A DNA stretch of 64,000 nucleotides from CAZMGG01 sp964565715. Its GTDB lineage: Bacteria > Planctomycetota > UBA1135 > UBA2386. A model generated the notes under the pieces. That model worked only from the letters and a program-made list of their open reading frames with translations. It had not been told where the DNA came from and searched no databases. The DNA is taken from positions 1-64,000 of the forward strand of contig CAZMGG010000005.1 in assembly GCA_964565715.1 (NCBI GenBank). The letters run 5' to 3'. Below, piece after piece: positions 52,724-61,015 of this stretch (positions are counted from its first letter, which is position 1; each line of letters opens with the position of its first letter). A program made the translations under genes and the position numbers.

Positions 52724-53017
52724 TCAGCTGCGGCGGTGTTCCCGCTCGCACAGCCCCCGCGAGGCGGCGAACACCGCCCGCAGCAGCGCGGCCAGTTCGT
52801 CGCGCGCGAAGCCCGGGCCCGGCTCCCGCAGCAGCGCTTCCAGCATCGCCGCCTCGCGCGCCGGATCCGCCGCCGGCAGCCCTGCCTGCCGCTTGTGCCG
52901 GGCGATCACGGCGACCAGGGCCGCCCGCTCCTGCAGCAATGCCACCAGGCGCGCGTTCAGCGCGTCCATCCGGGCGCGCAGGGCGGGAAGGTCCTCGGGC
53001 TCTCTGGCACCGGCCAT
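52724..53017 (-). CDS. chorismate mutase, AroQ type
   Basis: A 97-residue all-helical protein. LPALRARMDALNARLVALLQERAALVAVIARHKRQAG and DPAREAAMLEALL align with the AroQ pattern, with the active-site Arg, Arg, Lys, Asp/Arg-Glu series. It converts chorismate to prephenate for Phe/Tyr synthesis. It is a stand-alone domain, divergent from the U32 gene with only about 23 bp between starts. Confidence 0.8.
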   Translation of the reverse strand: MAGAREPEDLPALRARMDALNARLVALLQERAALVAVIARHKRQAGLPAADPAREAAMLEALLREPGPGFARDELAALLRAVFAASRGLCEREHRRS

Positions 53018-53040
53018 GCCCCGCCATACTATGCGCCGCC

Positions 53041-55641
53041 TTGTCGCCTACGCCCGTCGTTCCCGAAGTGCTCGCGCCCGCCGGCTCGCCGGCGGCGCTG
53101 CACGCCGCCCTGCAGGCCGGCGCCGACGCGGTCTACTTCGGCCTGCAGGACGGTTTCAACGCCCGCGCCCGCGCCGAGAACTTCACGCTCGCCGACCTGC
53201 CGGCCACCGTCGCCCGCATCCACCGCGCGTCGGCCCGCGCCTACCTGACCTGCAACACCCTGATCTTCGAGCCGGAGCTGCCGGCCCTGGAGAAGGTGCT
53301 GCGGGCCGTCGCCGCGGCCGGCATCGATGCGCTGATCGTGCAGGACCCCGCCGTCTGCCTGCTGGCCCGCGCCGTCTGCCCGCAGCTCGAACTGCACGCC
53401 TCGACGCAGATGACCGTGGCCGACGGCCGCGGTGCTGCCTTCGCCAAGGCGCTCGGCGTCACCCGCGTGGTCGTGCCCCGCGAGCTGTCGGTGACGGAGA
53501 TCGCCCGCTTCCGCGCCGCCACCGACCTCGAACTGGAGGTCTTCGTGCACGGCGCCCTGTGCGTCTCGTGGAGCGGCCAGTGCCTCACCAGCGAGGCGTG
53601 GGGCGGCCGTTCCGCCAACCGCGGCCAGTGCGCGCAGAGCTGCCGCATGCCCTACGACCTCGTGGTCGACGGCCAGAAACGCGACCTCGCCGACGTCCGC
53701 TACCTGCTCAGCCCCAAGGACCTCGCCGGCGCCGTGGCGGTGCCCGAGCTCATGCGCATCGGCGTCCACGGCCTGAAGATCGAGGGCAGGCAGAAGGGCG
53801 TGCCGTACGTGACCACCGCCACCGCCGGCTACCGCCGCTGGGTCGACGCGCTCAAGGCCGGCACCGACCCGAAGGCGGCGCAGCGGCAGCTCGGTGAGGA
53901 CCTGCTGGCCATGTCGCTGAGCTACAGCCGCGGCCTGTCGACGGGCTTCCTCGGCGGCAGCGACCACCAGACCCTGGTGGAGGGGCGCTTCCCCAAGCAC
54001 CGCGGCGAGTACCTGGGCAAGGTCGTGCAGGTGCAGCACGACCACGTGCTGGTGCGCCAGGACCCGCACGGCCGGCCGTGGACGGGCGCGCTCGCCCTGC
54101 CAGAGCGGCCGCCGCAGCCCACCGGCGAGCGCAGCGACCGCCTGCCGGACCCGCCGACGGTGCCGCTCGACGTGCGGCCCGGCATGGGCGTGGTGTTCGA
54201 CCAGGGCCATCCCGAGGACAAGCAGGAGCCCGGCGGGCCGCTCTTCCGCGCCGAGCGTCGCGGCGCGGACCTGCTGCTCGGCTTCGGCACGCCGGGCCCG
54301 GACCTCGCGCGCGTGCGGCCGGGCGACCGGGTCTGGGTCACCGCCGATCCGGCCCGCGCCGCCGCCGACGAGAAGCAGGCGCGCGGGCCCGAGCCGGAAG
54401 GCCGCGTGCCGGTGGCACTGACCGTGGCCGGCGCCGCCGGCGAGCCGCTGCGGGTCGTCCTGGGCAGCGGCCCGCATCAGGCCGTTGCCAGCAGCACCAC
54501 GCCCCTGCAGCCGGCCCGCGCCCGCGGCCTCGACGAGGCGCTGCTGCGCGACAAGCTCGGCGCGTTCGGCGGCACGCCATTCCGGCTGCAGGAACTCGAC
54601 GCGTCGGCCTTGCAGCCGGGCCTGCACCTGCCGCCCGCCGCGCTGAAGGAGCTGCGCCGCGCCTTGGTCGCCGCGCTGCTGCCGCAGGTGGAACGCGGCG
54701 TGGAGCGGGCGATCGATCCGGCCCCGGCGCTGCCGCGGCTCCGCCGAGAGCTGGCGGTGGCGCCGGCGGTCACCGAGCTGGCGCCGGTGGTGGTGCCGCT
54801 GGTCCGCTCCGACGCGCAGCTCGACGCGGCCCTGGAACTGGGCGTGCCGGAGGTGGAGCTGGACTGGATGGAGTTCACCGGCCTCGGCAAGGCCCACGAG
54901 CGCGCCCGGCAGAAGGGGGTGCGCACGGTGGTGGCGACCACCCGGGTGGGCAAGCCCGGCGAGGAGGCGATCGACGAGCGCATCGCCCGCCTGGAGCCCG
55001 ACGGCGTGCTGGTGCGGCACTGGGGGGCGCTGATGCGCTTCCTGGAGCTGCGGGCCGCTGGCGCCGCGTTCGCCCTGCACGGCGACTTCTCGCTCAATGC
55101 CGCCAACTCGCTGACGGCGGGGCATCTGCTGCGGCTGGGGCTCGACACGATCACGCCGTCGTTCGACCTCGACGAGCGGCAGCTGCTGGCGATGCTGGCG
55201 CACCTGCCGGGCGACCGGGTGGCGGTGGTGGCGCAGCACCGGATCCCGACCTTCCACACCGAACATTGTCTGTACTCGCACCTGCTGAGTGCGGGTCGCG
55301 ATCACCGTTCCTGCGGCCGCCCCTGCGAACGGCATCAGGTGGCGGTGCAGGACCATCAGGGCCGCGAGCACCCGGTGATCGTCGACGTCGGCTGCCGCAA
55401 CACGGTGTTCCACCACGAGCCGCAGCAGAGCGCGATGTGGAGTGGGGGGCTGCTGCGGGCGGGCGTGCGGCGGTTCCGCGTGGAGTTCGTGCGCGAGGGT
55501 CGGCGCGAGGTGGGACTGGTGGTGCAGGCCTGGCGGGACCTGCTGGCGGGGAAGATCGGCCCGGCGGAGCTGGCGGCGCGGACCGGCGCCGGCGCGCAGT
55601 TCGGCGTGGCCCGCGGCGGGATGAAGCTGCTGGTCGAGTGA
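53041..55641 (+). CDS. peptidase U32-family protein with DUF3656 region
   Basis: About 866 residues from TTG 53041; GTG 53068, just before LAPAGSPAALHAALQAGADAVYFGL, is the alternative. The N-terminal U32 barrel has FVHGALCVSWSGQC and WGGRSANRGQCAQSCRMPYDL. The insert in the middle corresponds to DUF3656, and a C-terminal barrel half ends with HCLYSHLL...SCGRPCERHQ...VDVGCRNTVF, a set of Cys residues that may hold an Fe-S cluster. Relatives (RlhA, TrhP) hydroxylate rRNA or tRNA pyrimidines; a protease role is unlikely. Confidence 0.82.
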   Translation: MSPTPVVPEVLAPAGSPAALHAALQAGADAVYFGLQDGFNARARAENFTLADLPATVARIHRASARAYLTCNTLIFEPELPALEKVLRAVAAAGIDALIVQDPAVCLLARAVCPQLELHASTQMTVADGRGAAFAKALGVTRVVVPRELSVTEIARFRAATDLELEVFVHGALCVSWSGQCLTSEAWGGRSANRGQCAQSCRMPYDLVVDGQKRDLADVRYLLSPKDLAGAVAVPELMRIGVHGLKIEGRQKGVPYVTTATAGYRRWVDALKAGTDPKAAQRQLGEDLLAMSLSYSRGLSTGFLGGSDHQTLVEGRFPKHRGEYLGKVVQVQHDHVLVRQDPHGRPWTGALALPERPPQPTGERSDRLPDPPTVPLDVRPGMGVVFDQGHPEDKQEPGGPLFRAERRGADLLLGFGTPGPDLARVRPGDRVWVTADPARAAADEKQARGPEPEGRVPVALTVAGAAGEPLRVVLGSGPHQAVASSTTPLQPARARGLDEALLRDKLGAFGGTPFRLQELDASALQPGLHLPPAALKELRRALVAALLPQVERGVERAIDPAPALPRLRRELAVAPAVTELAPVVVPLVRSDAQLDAALELGVPEVELDWMEFTGLGKAHERARQKGVRTVVATTRVGKPGEEAIDERIARLEPDGVLVRHWGALMRFLELRAAGAAFALHGDFSLNAANSLTAGHLLRLGLDTITPSFDLDERQLLAMLAHLPGDRVAVVAQHRIPTFHTEHCLYSHLLSAGRDHRSCGRPCERHQVAVQDHQGREHPVIVDVGCRNTVFHHEPQQSAMWSGGLLRAGVRRFRVEFVREGRREVGLVVQAWRDLLAGKIGPAELAARTGAGAQFGVARGGMKLLVE

Positions 55642-55657
55642 GGCGGGGGAGGCGGCC

Positions 55658-57001
55658 CTACCGCCCGCCGACCCGCAGTTCCTGCCCGCCGGTCAGGCCG
55701 AGCCCGCCGTTGCCGTAGCCCGGATCCGCCACCAGCATCTGCGCGCCGAACGCCGCGCCCAGCAGGCCCGGCGCGTTCGGCACCGACAGCGGCAGCGCGC
55801 CGAGGCCGAACAGCAGCACCGGGCCCTGCACGTGCAGCCAGCAGCCGGGCAGGCCGAAGCCGCCCAGGTCCTGCGCGTTCGGCAGAGGCAGACCCAGCGC
55901 CAGCAGCACCGGCGCCGACCCGGGGCCGGTGTGGCCGAGCTGCAGCGTGTCGCCGAGCCAGGGCTCGCCTCCGACCACCATCGCCGGCACCGGCAGCGCC
56001 CCGCCGCCGCAGCCAGCGCCGTAGGCGCGCACCGAGGCCGGTGCCAGCGGCGCGTAGCGGTGCAGATCCTGGTACACGAACGAGCTGATCACCGACCCCC
56101 GCGGGATCGTCACCCGGCCGCCCACCGCCAGCACCTGTCGCGCGGCCGGGTCGTAGACCAGCGCGTGGCCGTGCCGTCCGCCGAGGCTGTCGGGCGAAGG
56201 CGCGCGCTGCGCCCACACCGCGCCGTCCCATTCCCACGTCTCGCCCAAGGTCACCAGCGCCCCGTCGATCCCGCCGTGCAGCACCGAACGACCGCGCGCG
56301 CGATCGAAGCACAGCGCGGCCTCGCGCCGGCTCGACGGCCCGGTGGTGGCCGCCAGCACCCAGGTCGTGCCGTCCCATTCCCAGGTGTCGGTCTGGAACA
56401 CGGCCTGCGCGGCGATGCCGCCGTGCAGCACGATGCGACCGCGCCGGTCGTCACCGCAGAGCAGCGGCCGGATGCGCGGCGAAGGGCGGACCGCAGGCGT
56501 CGCCAGGGTCCAGGTCACCCCGTCGTACTCCCAGGTTTCGTCCAGCAGGCCGCCGGTGTCGATGCCGCCGAACAGGACGACGCGGCCGCGCGGCAGGTCG
56601 TAGCCGAGCCCGTGGCCGCTGCGCGGCGGCGGCACGTTGGCCGGCGTCACCGGCAGCCAGGCGCTGCCGTTCCATTCGAGCGTGTCGCCGAGCGGCAGGT
56701 AGGTGAGCGCGTCGGCGCCGCCGAACAGCACGATGCGGCCGCGGCCGAGGTCGGTGCACAGCCCGAAGCCGTAGCGCGGGGTCACCGGCGGCGGCGGCTC
56801 GACCACCCAGGCGCTGCCGTTCCAGGCCCGGGTCTCGCGGCAGGAGTCGGCCAGCACCAGCAGGCGGCCGCGGGGCAGGTCCCAGGCGGCAACCGGCTCG
56901 TAGGAGGGGGCGTTGGCGGTGCCGGGGTCGAGGGAGGTCCAGGCGACCTGGGCGGGCAGCGAAGCAAGCCAGAGGCAGGGCAGCGCGAGGTGGCGGAGCA
57001 T
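55658..57001 (-). CDS. secreted Kelch-repeat protein
   Basis: A protein of 447 residues from ATG 57001, with signal LRHLALPCLWLASLPAQ. At least four Kelch blades recur: RGRIVLFGGADALTYLPLGDTLEWNGSAW, RGRVVLFGGIDTGGLLDETWEYDGVTW, RGRIVLHGGIAAQAVFQTDTWEWDGTTW and RGRSVLHGGIDGALVTLGETWEWDGAVW. The C-terminal domain (FGLPGCWLHVQGPVLLFGLG) recurs widely in planctomycete-like secreted proteins. It is probably extracellular; the ligand is unknown. Confidence 0.75.
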   Translation of the reverse strand: MLRHLALPCLWLASLPAQVAWTSLDPGTANAPSYEPVAAWDLPRGRLLVLADSCRETRAWNGSAWVVEPPPPVTPRYGFGLCTDLGRGRIVLFGGADALTYLPLGDTLEWNGSAWLPVTPANVPPPRSGHGLGYDLPRGRVVLFGGIDTGGLLDETWEYDGVTWTLATPAVRPSPRIRPLLCGDDRRGRIVLHGGIAAQAVFQTDTWEWDGTTWVLAATTGPSSRREAALCFDRARGRSVLHGGIDGALVTLGETWEWDGAVWAQRAPSPDSLGGRHGHALVYDPAARQVLAVGGRVTIPRGSVISSFVYQDLHRYAPLAPASVRAYGAGCGGGALPVPAMVVGGEPWLGDTLQLGHTGPGSAPVLLALGLPLPNAQDLGGFGLPGCWLHVQGPVLLFGLGALPLSVPNAPGLLGAAFGAQMLVADPGYGNGGLGLTGGQELRVGGR

Positions 57002-57104
57002 GGCGGCGGGGAGAGCAAGATCGGGGCCGATCGGCCGGAAGGCCCCGCGGGCGGGGGATGCGGGCGTGCCTGTCACTCCAGGGTAGCAGCAACGGGGCGG
57101 CCGG

Positions 57105-57497
57105 TCAGAGCACCTCGATGTCCGCCGCGTGGCCGGGCAGGCCCGCCAGCTTGCGGTCGCGCGTGACCAGCGGGCAGCCCAGCGTCTCGGCCAGGGCGAG
57201 GTAGGCCGCGTCGTACGCGCTCGCGTTTGCCCGGAGCTCCCAGATCCGGCGGAGGAAGGGCTCGTGCGCGTGCCGGGCGATCCGCACCGCGCCGAGATCG
57301 GCGAGGGCGTCGGCGGCGCGTTCCCGCTGCCACCGGCCCTGGGCCGCGAAGCGGCGCAGGACCTGCAGGATCTCGAGATCGAGCAGGTGCGGCGCGTGCA
57401 GGGTCTCGCCCGGTGCGAGGAGGCGGTCGGCGACGCGTTCGGCGGTGGGCATGCCCAGCAGGACGTCGGCGAGCGCCGAGGCGTCGACGACGATCAC
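57105..57497 (-). CDS. PIN-domain toxin (VapC/FitB type)
   Basis: A 130-residue ribonuclease. The GTG start overlaps the antitoxin stop (GTGA). All four acidic residues of the PIN active site are seen: Asp5 (VIVVDAS), Glu42 (LLDLEILQVLRR), Asp96 (SAYDAAYLALA) and Asp114 (VTRDRKLAG). It should cleave tRNA or rRNA when not held by the cognate antitoxin. Confidence 0.9.
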   Translation of the reverse strand: MIVVDASALADVLLGMPTAERVADRLLAPGETLHAPHLLDLEILQVLRRFAAQGRWQRERAADALADLGAVRIARHAHEPFLRRIWELRANASAYDAAYLALAETLGCPLVTRDRKLAGLPGHAADIEVL

Positions 57498-57724
57498 CGG
57501 CCGTCCCTGTCCTCGCGGACCCAGGACACGGTGCTGTCGGGGGACGCGACGGGCCGGCGGCTGGCCAGGCGGGCCCGCAGCTCCTGGGCGGTCGGGAACT
57601 GCACGGCCTGCTCGAGTTCGCGCAGCAGGTAGTCGGAGAGCGAGAGCCCGGCCATGGCCGCGCGGGCCTTGAGCGCGCGGTGCATGCGGTCGGGCATGTT
57701 GCGGATCTGCACCATCTTCGGCAT
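57494..57724 (-). CDS. FitA-like ribbon-helix-helix antitoxin
   Basis: A 76-residue protein from ATG 57724 (MPKMVQIRNMPD...); ATG 57715 is possible. VQIRNMPDRMHRALKARAAMAGLSLSDYLLRELE is the FitA/VapB ribbon-helix-helix. The C-terminal tail (VSWVREDRDGR) would occupy the toxin's active site. A palindromic operator lies just upstream, which predicts autorepression by the complex. Confidence 0.85.
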   Translation of the reverse strand: MPKMVQIRNMPDRMHRALKARAAMAGLSLSDYLLRELEQAVQFPTAQELRARLASRRPVASPDSTVSWVREDRDGR

Positions 57725-57740
57725 GCAGGTAGCATGGGTG

Positions 57741-57755
57741 CATGTGCCGCACATG
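57741..57755 (-). promoter_or_regulatory. palindromic operator of the toxin-antitoxin pair
   Basis: CATGTGC-C-GCACATG is a perfect inverted repeat with 7-bp arms and a 1-bp centre, located 17 bp upstream of the antitoxin ATG. Three GCATG direct repeats (57721, 57732 and 57740) add weaker sites. Ribbon-helix-helix antitoxins of this class bind such repeats to autorepress the operon. Confidence 0.6.
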
Positions 57756-57772
57756 TCCAGGGCCGGGGGGGC

Positions 57773-58741
57773 TCAGCGGCCGCGGCGCGGCTTGCCGGGG
57801 ACCGGCGGCGTCACCGGGTCGATCTCGATGCTGCCGTGGAAGGCCTCGTCGAGGATCCGGGCGGCGTGGCCCTCGGCGAGCTTGTCGGGCCGGGCCTGCA
57901 CGGTCTCGCGGATGCGGGTGAAGGCCTGCTGCGGCACCGCGTACTCGGCCTCGCCCTCGACGTCGAACACCCACTCGAAGGGGCGTTGGCCGCTGACGCG
58001 CTGGCGGACCTGCATGGTGTAGGTGAAGGCGAACGACCCGGCCGCGGCCTTGGTGAACTGCAGCTTCACGCGGGTCTCGCGGTGGCCGAGCGGGAAACTG
58101 CCGCTGCCATCGCGGATCAGCGACTTGCCCTCGATGGCGGCCTGGCCGTGCAGTTCGACCACGTCCAGGCCGTGGCTCAGCCAGCAGGGCAGCGGCTGTT
58201 CCCACAGCACCGGCAGCAGGTGGTCGCCGAAGTGCGGCCCGAGGTCGGCCCGGCCGACGCCGCGGGCCTGGCGCGGGTACTGCACCGTGAAGGTCTGCTC
58301 CAGGGCCGACCGGGGGACCTCCAGGACCGGGGCCCTGCCGTCGTCGGCGAGTCCCCAGACCTCGTGGCGGCGGTCGTTGCGGAGCGGTTGCGGCGGCGGC
58401 GCGCCGTCGGTGGGTGCCGTCTGCAGTTTCCAGCGCAGGTCGGCGGGCCTGCCCAGCCGCGTCGTGTAGCCGGCCTGGACCTGCTGCTCCTGGGGTTCCA
58501 GGGTGAGATCCATCTCGAGGGTCACCGCCTGCCGGGGCGGACGGGCGGGAGTCGGCAGGCCGAGCGCCTTGCGCTCCGCGCGTTCGGCCTGCTGCAGCTC
58601 GGCGGACAGGACGCGGCTCTTCTGCAGCTTGCATCGGTAGTGGAGCTTTGTGGCGGCAGTCGGCGGCCAGACGAACGTGTCGTAGGTCTCCTGGGGCGAC
58701 TGCAGCAACGGCAGCACGGCGCACGCGGCGGCGATCAGCAT
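57773..58741 (-). CDS. secreted protein of unknown function
   Basis: A protein of 322 residues. A short signal-like N-terminus (MLIAAACAVLPLLQSP) is followed by a soluble beta-rich domain (VTLEMDLTLEPQEQQVQAGYTTRLGRPADLRWKLQ; FTKAAAGSFAFTYTMQVRQRVSGQRPFEWVFDVEGEAEY). The C-terminus is basic and Pro-rich. No family was recognised. Confidence 0.55.
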   Translation of the reverse strand: MLIAAACAVLPLLQSPQETYDTFVWPPTAATKLHYRCKLQKSRVLSAELQQAERAERKALGLPTPARPPRQAVTLEMDLTLEPQEQQVQAGYTTRLGRPADLRWKLQTAPTDGAPPPQPLRNDRRHEVWGLADDGRAPVLEVPRSALEQTFTVQYPRQARGVGRADLGPHFGDHLLPVLWEQPLPCWLSHGLDVVELHGQAAIEGKSLIRDGSGSFPLGHRETRVKLQFTKAAAGSFAFTYTMQVRQRVSGQRPFEWVFDVEGEAEYAVPQQAFTRIRETVQARPDKLAEGHAARILDEAFHGSIEIDPVTPPVPGKPRRGR

Positions 58742-58788
58742 GGGGCCTCCGGCGGGGTGGACGAGGCGGCGATGGTAGCACGCTGGGC

Positions 58789-59184
58789 TCAGTCCGGCAG
58801 TTCCACCGACAGGCCGGGGTAGCGGTCGGCGAGGAAGCGCAGGGCCAGCAGCGTGTGGCAGTGGGCCGTTTCCGGGTTGCGGGCGGTGGGGCAGCTGCAG
58901 CCGAGGAACACGTCGTGATCGCAGGCCAGCGCGGCCAGCGCGTCGAACGGGCGCGGGTCGACGGCCACGCGGCGGGTGAGCAGGTCGCGGTAGGCCCTGG
59001 CGAACGCGGTGAACGCGGTGGCGCGATCGGCGAGGCTGCTCTGCAGCAGCGCCGTGACCATGGCGGCCTCCGGACGCAGGCAGTGCCGGGTGTGCTTGCG
59101 CGTGTCCTGGCGGATGCCGTGTCGCACGCGCTCCGGCAACGCGGCGAGGCTCGCGCCCCGGCGGATCTGGTAACGGCCGAGCAT
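58789..59184 (-). CDS. conserved hypothetical protein with C-x-C...HCH motif
   Basis: A protein of 131 residues; the ATG overlaps the dehydrogenase stop by 4 bp. LPERVRHGIRQDTRKHTRHCL and FLGCSCPTARNPETAHCHTLLALRFL give a compact Cys/His-rich site (GCSCP...HCH) that may bind metal or nucleotide. It resembles the small DUF488-like proteins, but I am not sure of the family. Confidence 0.55.
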   Translation of the reverse strand: MLGRYQIRRGASLAALPERVRHGIRQDTRKHTRHCLRPEAAMVTALLQSSLADRATAFTAFARAYRDLLTRRVAVDPRPFDALAALACDHDVFLGCSCPTARNPETAHCHTLLALRFLADRYPGLSVELPD

Positions 59185-60152
59185 CAGAGCTCGAGCAGGA
59201 CCTTCAGGGTGCCACGGCGGGCGGCGTGGCTGAGCGCCTGGGGCGCCTCGCGCAGCGGGTAGCGCGCGGTGACCAGCTCGCGCACCGGGATCGCGTGCTC
59301 GGCGAGCGCCTGCAGGGCAGGAGCGAACGGACCGCAGCGGCTGCCGACGAGGCGCAGTTCGTTCACCACCGCGAGGCTCAGGTCCAGCGGCGCCGGCCGT
59401 TCGCTGGTGGTCTTCAGGGCGAGCTGGCCGCGGGGCGCGACCAGCGGCAGCAGCCGCGCCAGCACCGCGCCGTCGCCGGTCGCCTCCACCGCCACGGGGA
59501 ACGGCGCCTCGTCGTGAGGCGGAGCGTCCGGTTCCAGCAGGCCGGTGCGGTGGCGGGCAGAGGCCGGCAGCAGGGCCTGCCGTTCCGGGTGGCGGCCCGC
59601 CACGGTCACCGCGCGGCCGGCCCGGTGCAGCGCCCAGGCGCACAGCAGCCCGAGCTTGCCGTCGCCGGCCACCAGGGCCCGGCTGCCGGGCACCAGGTCG
59701 AGGTCGTCGGCGAGGTGCAGCGCGGCGGCCAGCGGTTCGGTGAACGTCGCCGCGTCGGTGTCGACGCTGTCGGGCACCGGCAGCAGGTTGCGTTCGGGCA
59801 GGATGAGCTGTTCGGCGCAGGCGCCACCGAGCCCGGCGATGCCGAGCACGGTGCGGCGCGGGCAGTGCCGGGGCTGGCCGGCGCCGCAGGTGGGGCAATC
59901 GGGCCGATGGCAGGCGGCGTTGATCTCGCCGACCACCCGCTGGCCCTGGAGTGGGCCTTCCAGGCACCGGCCGACGAACTCGTGACCGGGCACGCCGCGG
60001 AAGCCCATGTAGCCGCGGTGCAGGGCGAGATCGGTGGCGCAGATGCCGACCCGCAGCACCTGCACCCGCGCCCAGCCCGGCCGCGCTGCCGGTTCGGGCA
60101 GGTCGTTGCACAGGCGCGGCGGACTGCCGGGTTCGAGGACGAGGCCGAGCAC
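59184..60152 (-). CDS. zinc-dependent medium-chain dehydrogenase
   Basis: A protein of 322 residues of the alcohol-dehydrogenase (MDR) family. Catalytic-zinc region GICATDLALHRGYMGFRGVPGHEFVG; structural-zinc cysteines in CHRPDCPTCGAGQPRHC; Rossmann loop ALVAGDGKLGLL. It is smaller than usual for the family (about 340). It oxidises an alcohol or polyol with NAD(P). It is coupled to the small C-x-C protein. Confidence 0.82.
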   Translation of the reverse strand: MLGLVLEPGSPPRLCNDLPEPAARPGWARVQVLRVGICATDLALHRGYMGFRGVPGHEFVGRCLEGPLQGQRVVGEINAACHRPDCPTCGAGQPRHCPRRTVLGIAGLGGACAEQLILPERNLLPVPDSVDTDAATFTEPLAAALHLADDLDLVPGSRALVAGDGKLGLLCAWALHRAGRAVTVAGRHPERQALLPASARHRTGLLEPDAPPHDEAPFPVAVEATGDGAVLARLLPLVAPRGQLALKTTSERPAPLDLSLAVVNELRLVGSRCGPFAPALQALAEHAIPVRELVTARYPLREAPQALSHAARRGTLKVLLEL

Positions 60153-60185
60153 CGCGGCAGGATACGGGGCGGCCCCGCCGTTGCC

Positions 60186-60989
60186 CTAGTAGCTCTCGTC
60201 GGCGCCGGGGAAGCCGCCCTCGCGCACGTCGGTGGCGAAGTGGCGCACCGCGTCGTCGATGGCCTTGCCCAGTTCGGCGTAGCGGCGGACGAAGCGCGGC
60301 CGGAAGCGGGTGAAGAGCCCCAGCATGTCGTGGGTCACCAGCACCTGGCCGTCAGTGTGCGGGCCCGCACCGATGCCGATGGTGGGCACCGGGATCGCCG
60401 CGGTGACGCGCTGGGCGAGGTCGGCGGGCACCTTCTCCAGCACCAGCGCGCAGATGCCCGCCTCGCACAGCGCCTCGGCATCGCGCAGGATGCGCTCTTG
60501 CTCGGCGTCGTCGGTGCCGCGCACCTTGTAGCTGCCGAACTGGTGGATGCTCTGCGGCGTGAGACCGAGGTGGCCCCAGACCGGGATGCCGGCCGCGACC
60601 AGGCGCGCCACGGTGGGGGCGATGTCGGCGCCGCCCTCGACCTTCACCGCCTCGCAGAGGCCTTCCTTCAGCAGGCGGCCGGCGTTGCGCAGGGCGTCCT
60701 CGACGCCGACCTGGTAGCTGAGGAACGGCATGTCGCCGACCACCAGCGCGCGGCGGGTGGCGCGGGCCACCAGTTCGCAGTGGTAGACCATCTGGTCCAT
60801 GGTCACCGACACCGTGGTGTCGCGGCCCTGCACGACGGTGCCGACCGAGTCGCCGACCAGGATCACGTCGACCCCGGCCTGGTCCAGAAGTCCGGCCAGC
60901 AGATGGTCGTAGGCGGTGAGCGTGACGATGCGCTCACCCTGTTCCTTCATCTCGCGCAGCGAGGCGCTGGTGATCTTGCTGCGGGTCAC
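60186..60989 (-). CDS. panB: 3-methyl-2-oxobutanoate hydroxymethyltransferase
   Basis: A 267-residue first enzyme of pantothenate synthesis (ketopantoate from 2-oxoisovalerate and methylene-THF). Metal ligands in LVGDSVGTV and VVGDMPFLSY, catalytic Glu in LVLEKVPADLA, PVWGHLGLTPQSIHQFG, and IGIGAGPHTDGQVLVTHDMLG are all present. It lies 26 bp after the poly(A)-polymerase-like gene. No panC is in the window. Confidence 0.95.
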   Translation of the reverse strand: MTRSKITSASLREMKEQGERIVTLTAYDHLLAGLLDQAGVDVILVGDSVGTVVQGRDTTVSVTMDQMVYHCELVARATRRALVVGDMPFLSYQVGVEDALRNAGRLLKEGLCEAVKVEGGADIAPTVARLVAAGIPVWGHLGLTPQSIHQFGSYKVRGTDDAEQERILRDAEALCEAGICALVLEKVPADLAQRVTAAIPVPTIGIGAGPHTDGQVLVTHDMLGLFTRFRPRFVRRYAELGKAIDDAVRHFATDVREGGFPGADESY

Positions 60990-61015
60990 GGCGGGGCTCC
61001 GGGGCGCACCGCCCG

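Noticed and set aside
57105..58781. One long protein covering the PIN toxin and the secreted gene region
   Set aside because: Its N-terminal part is antimotif Arg/Pro-rich shadow sequence; the PIN domain has its own GTG start coupled to the antitoxin stop.
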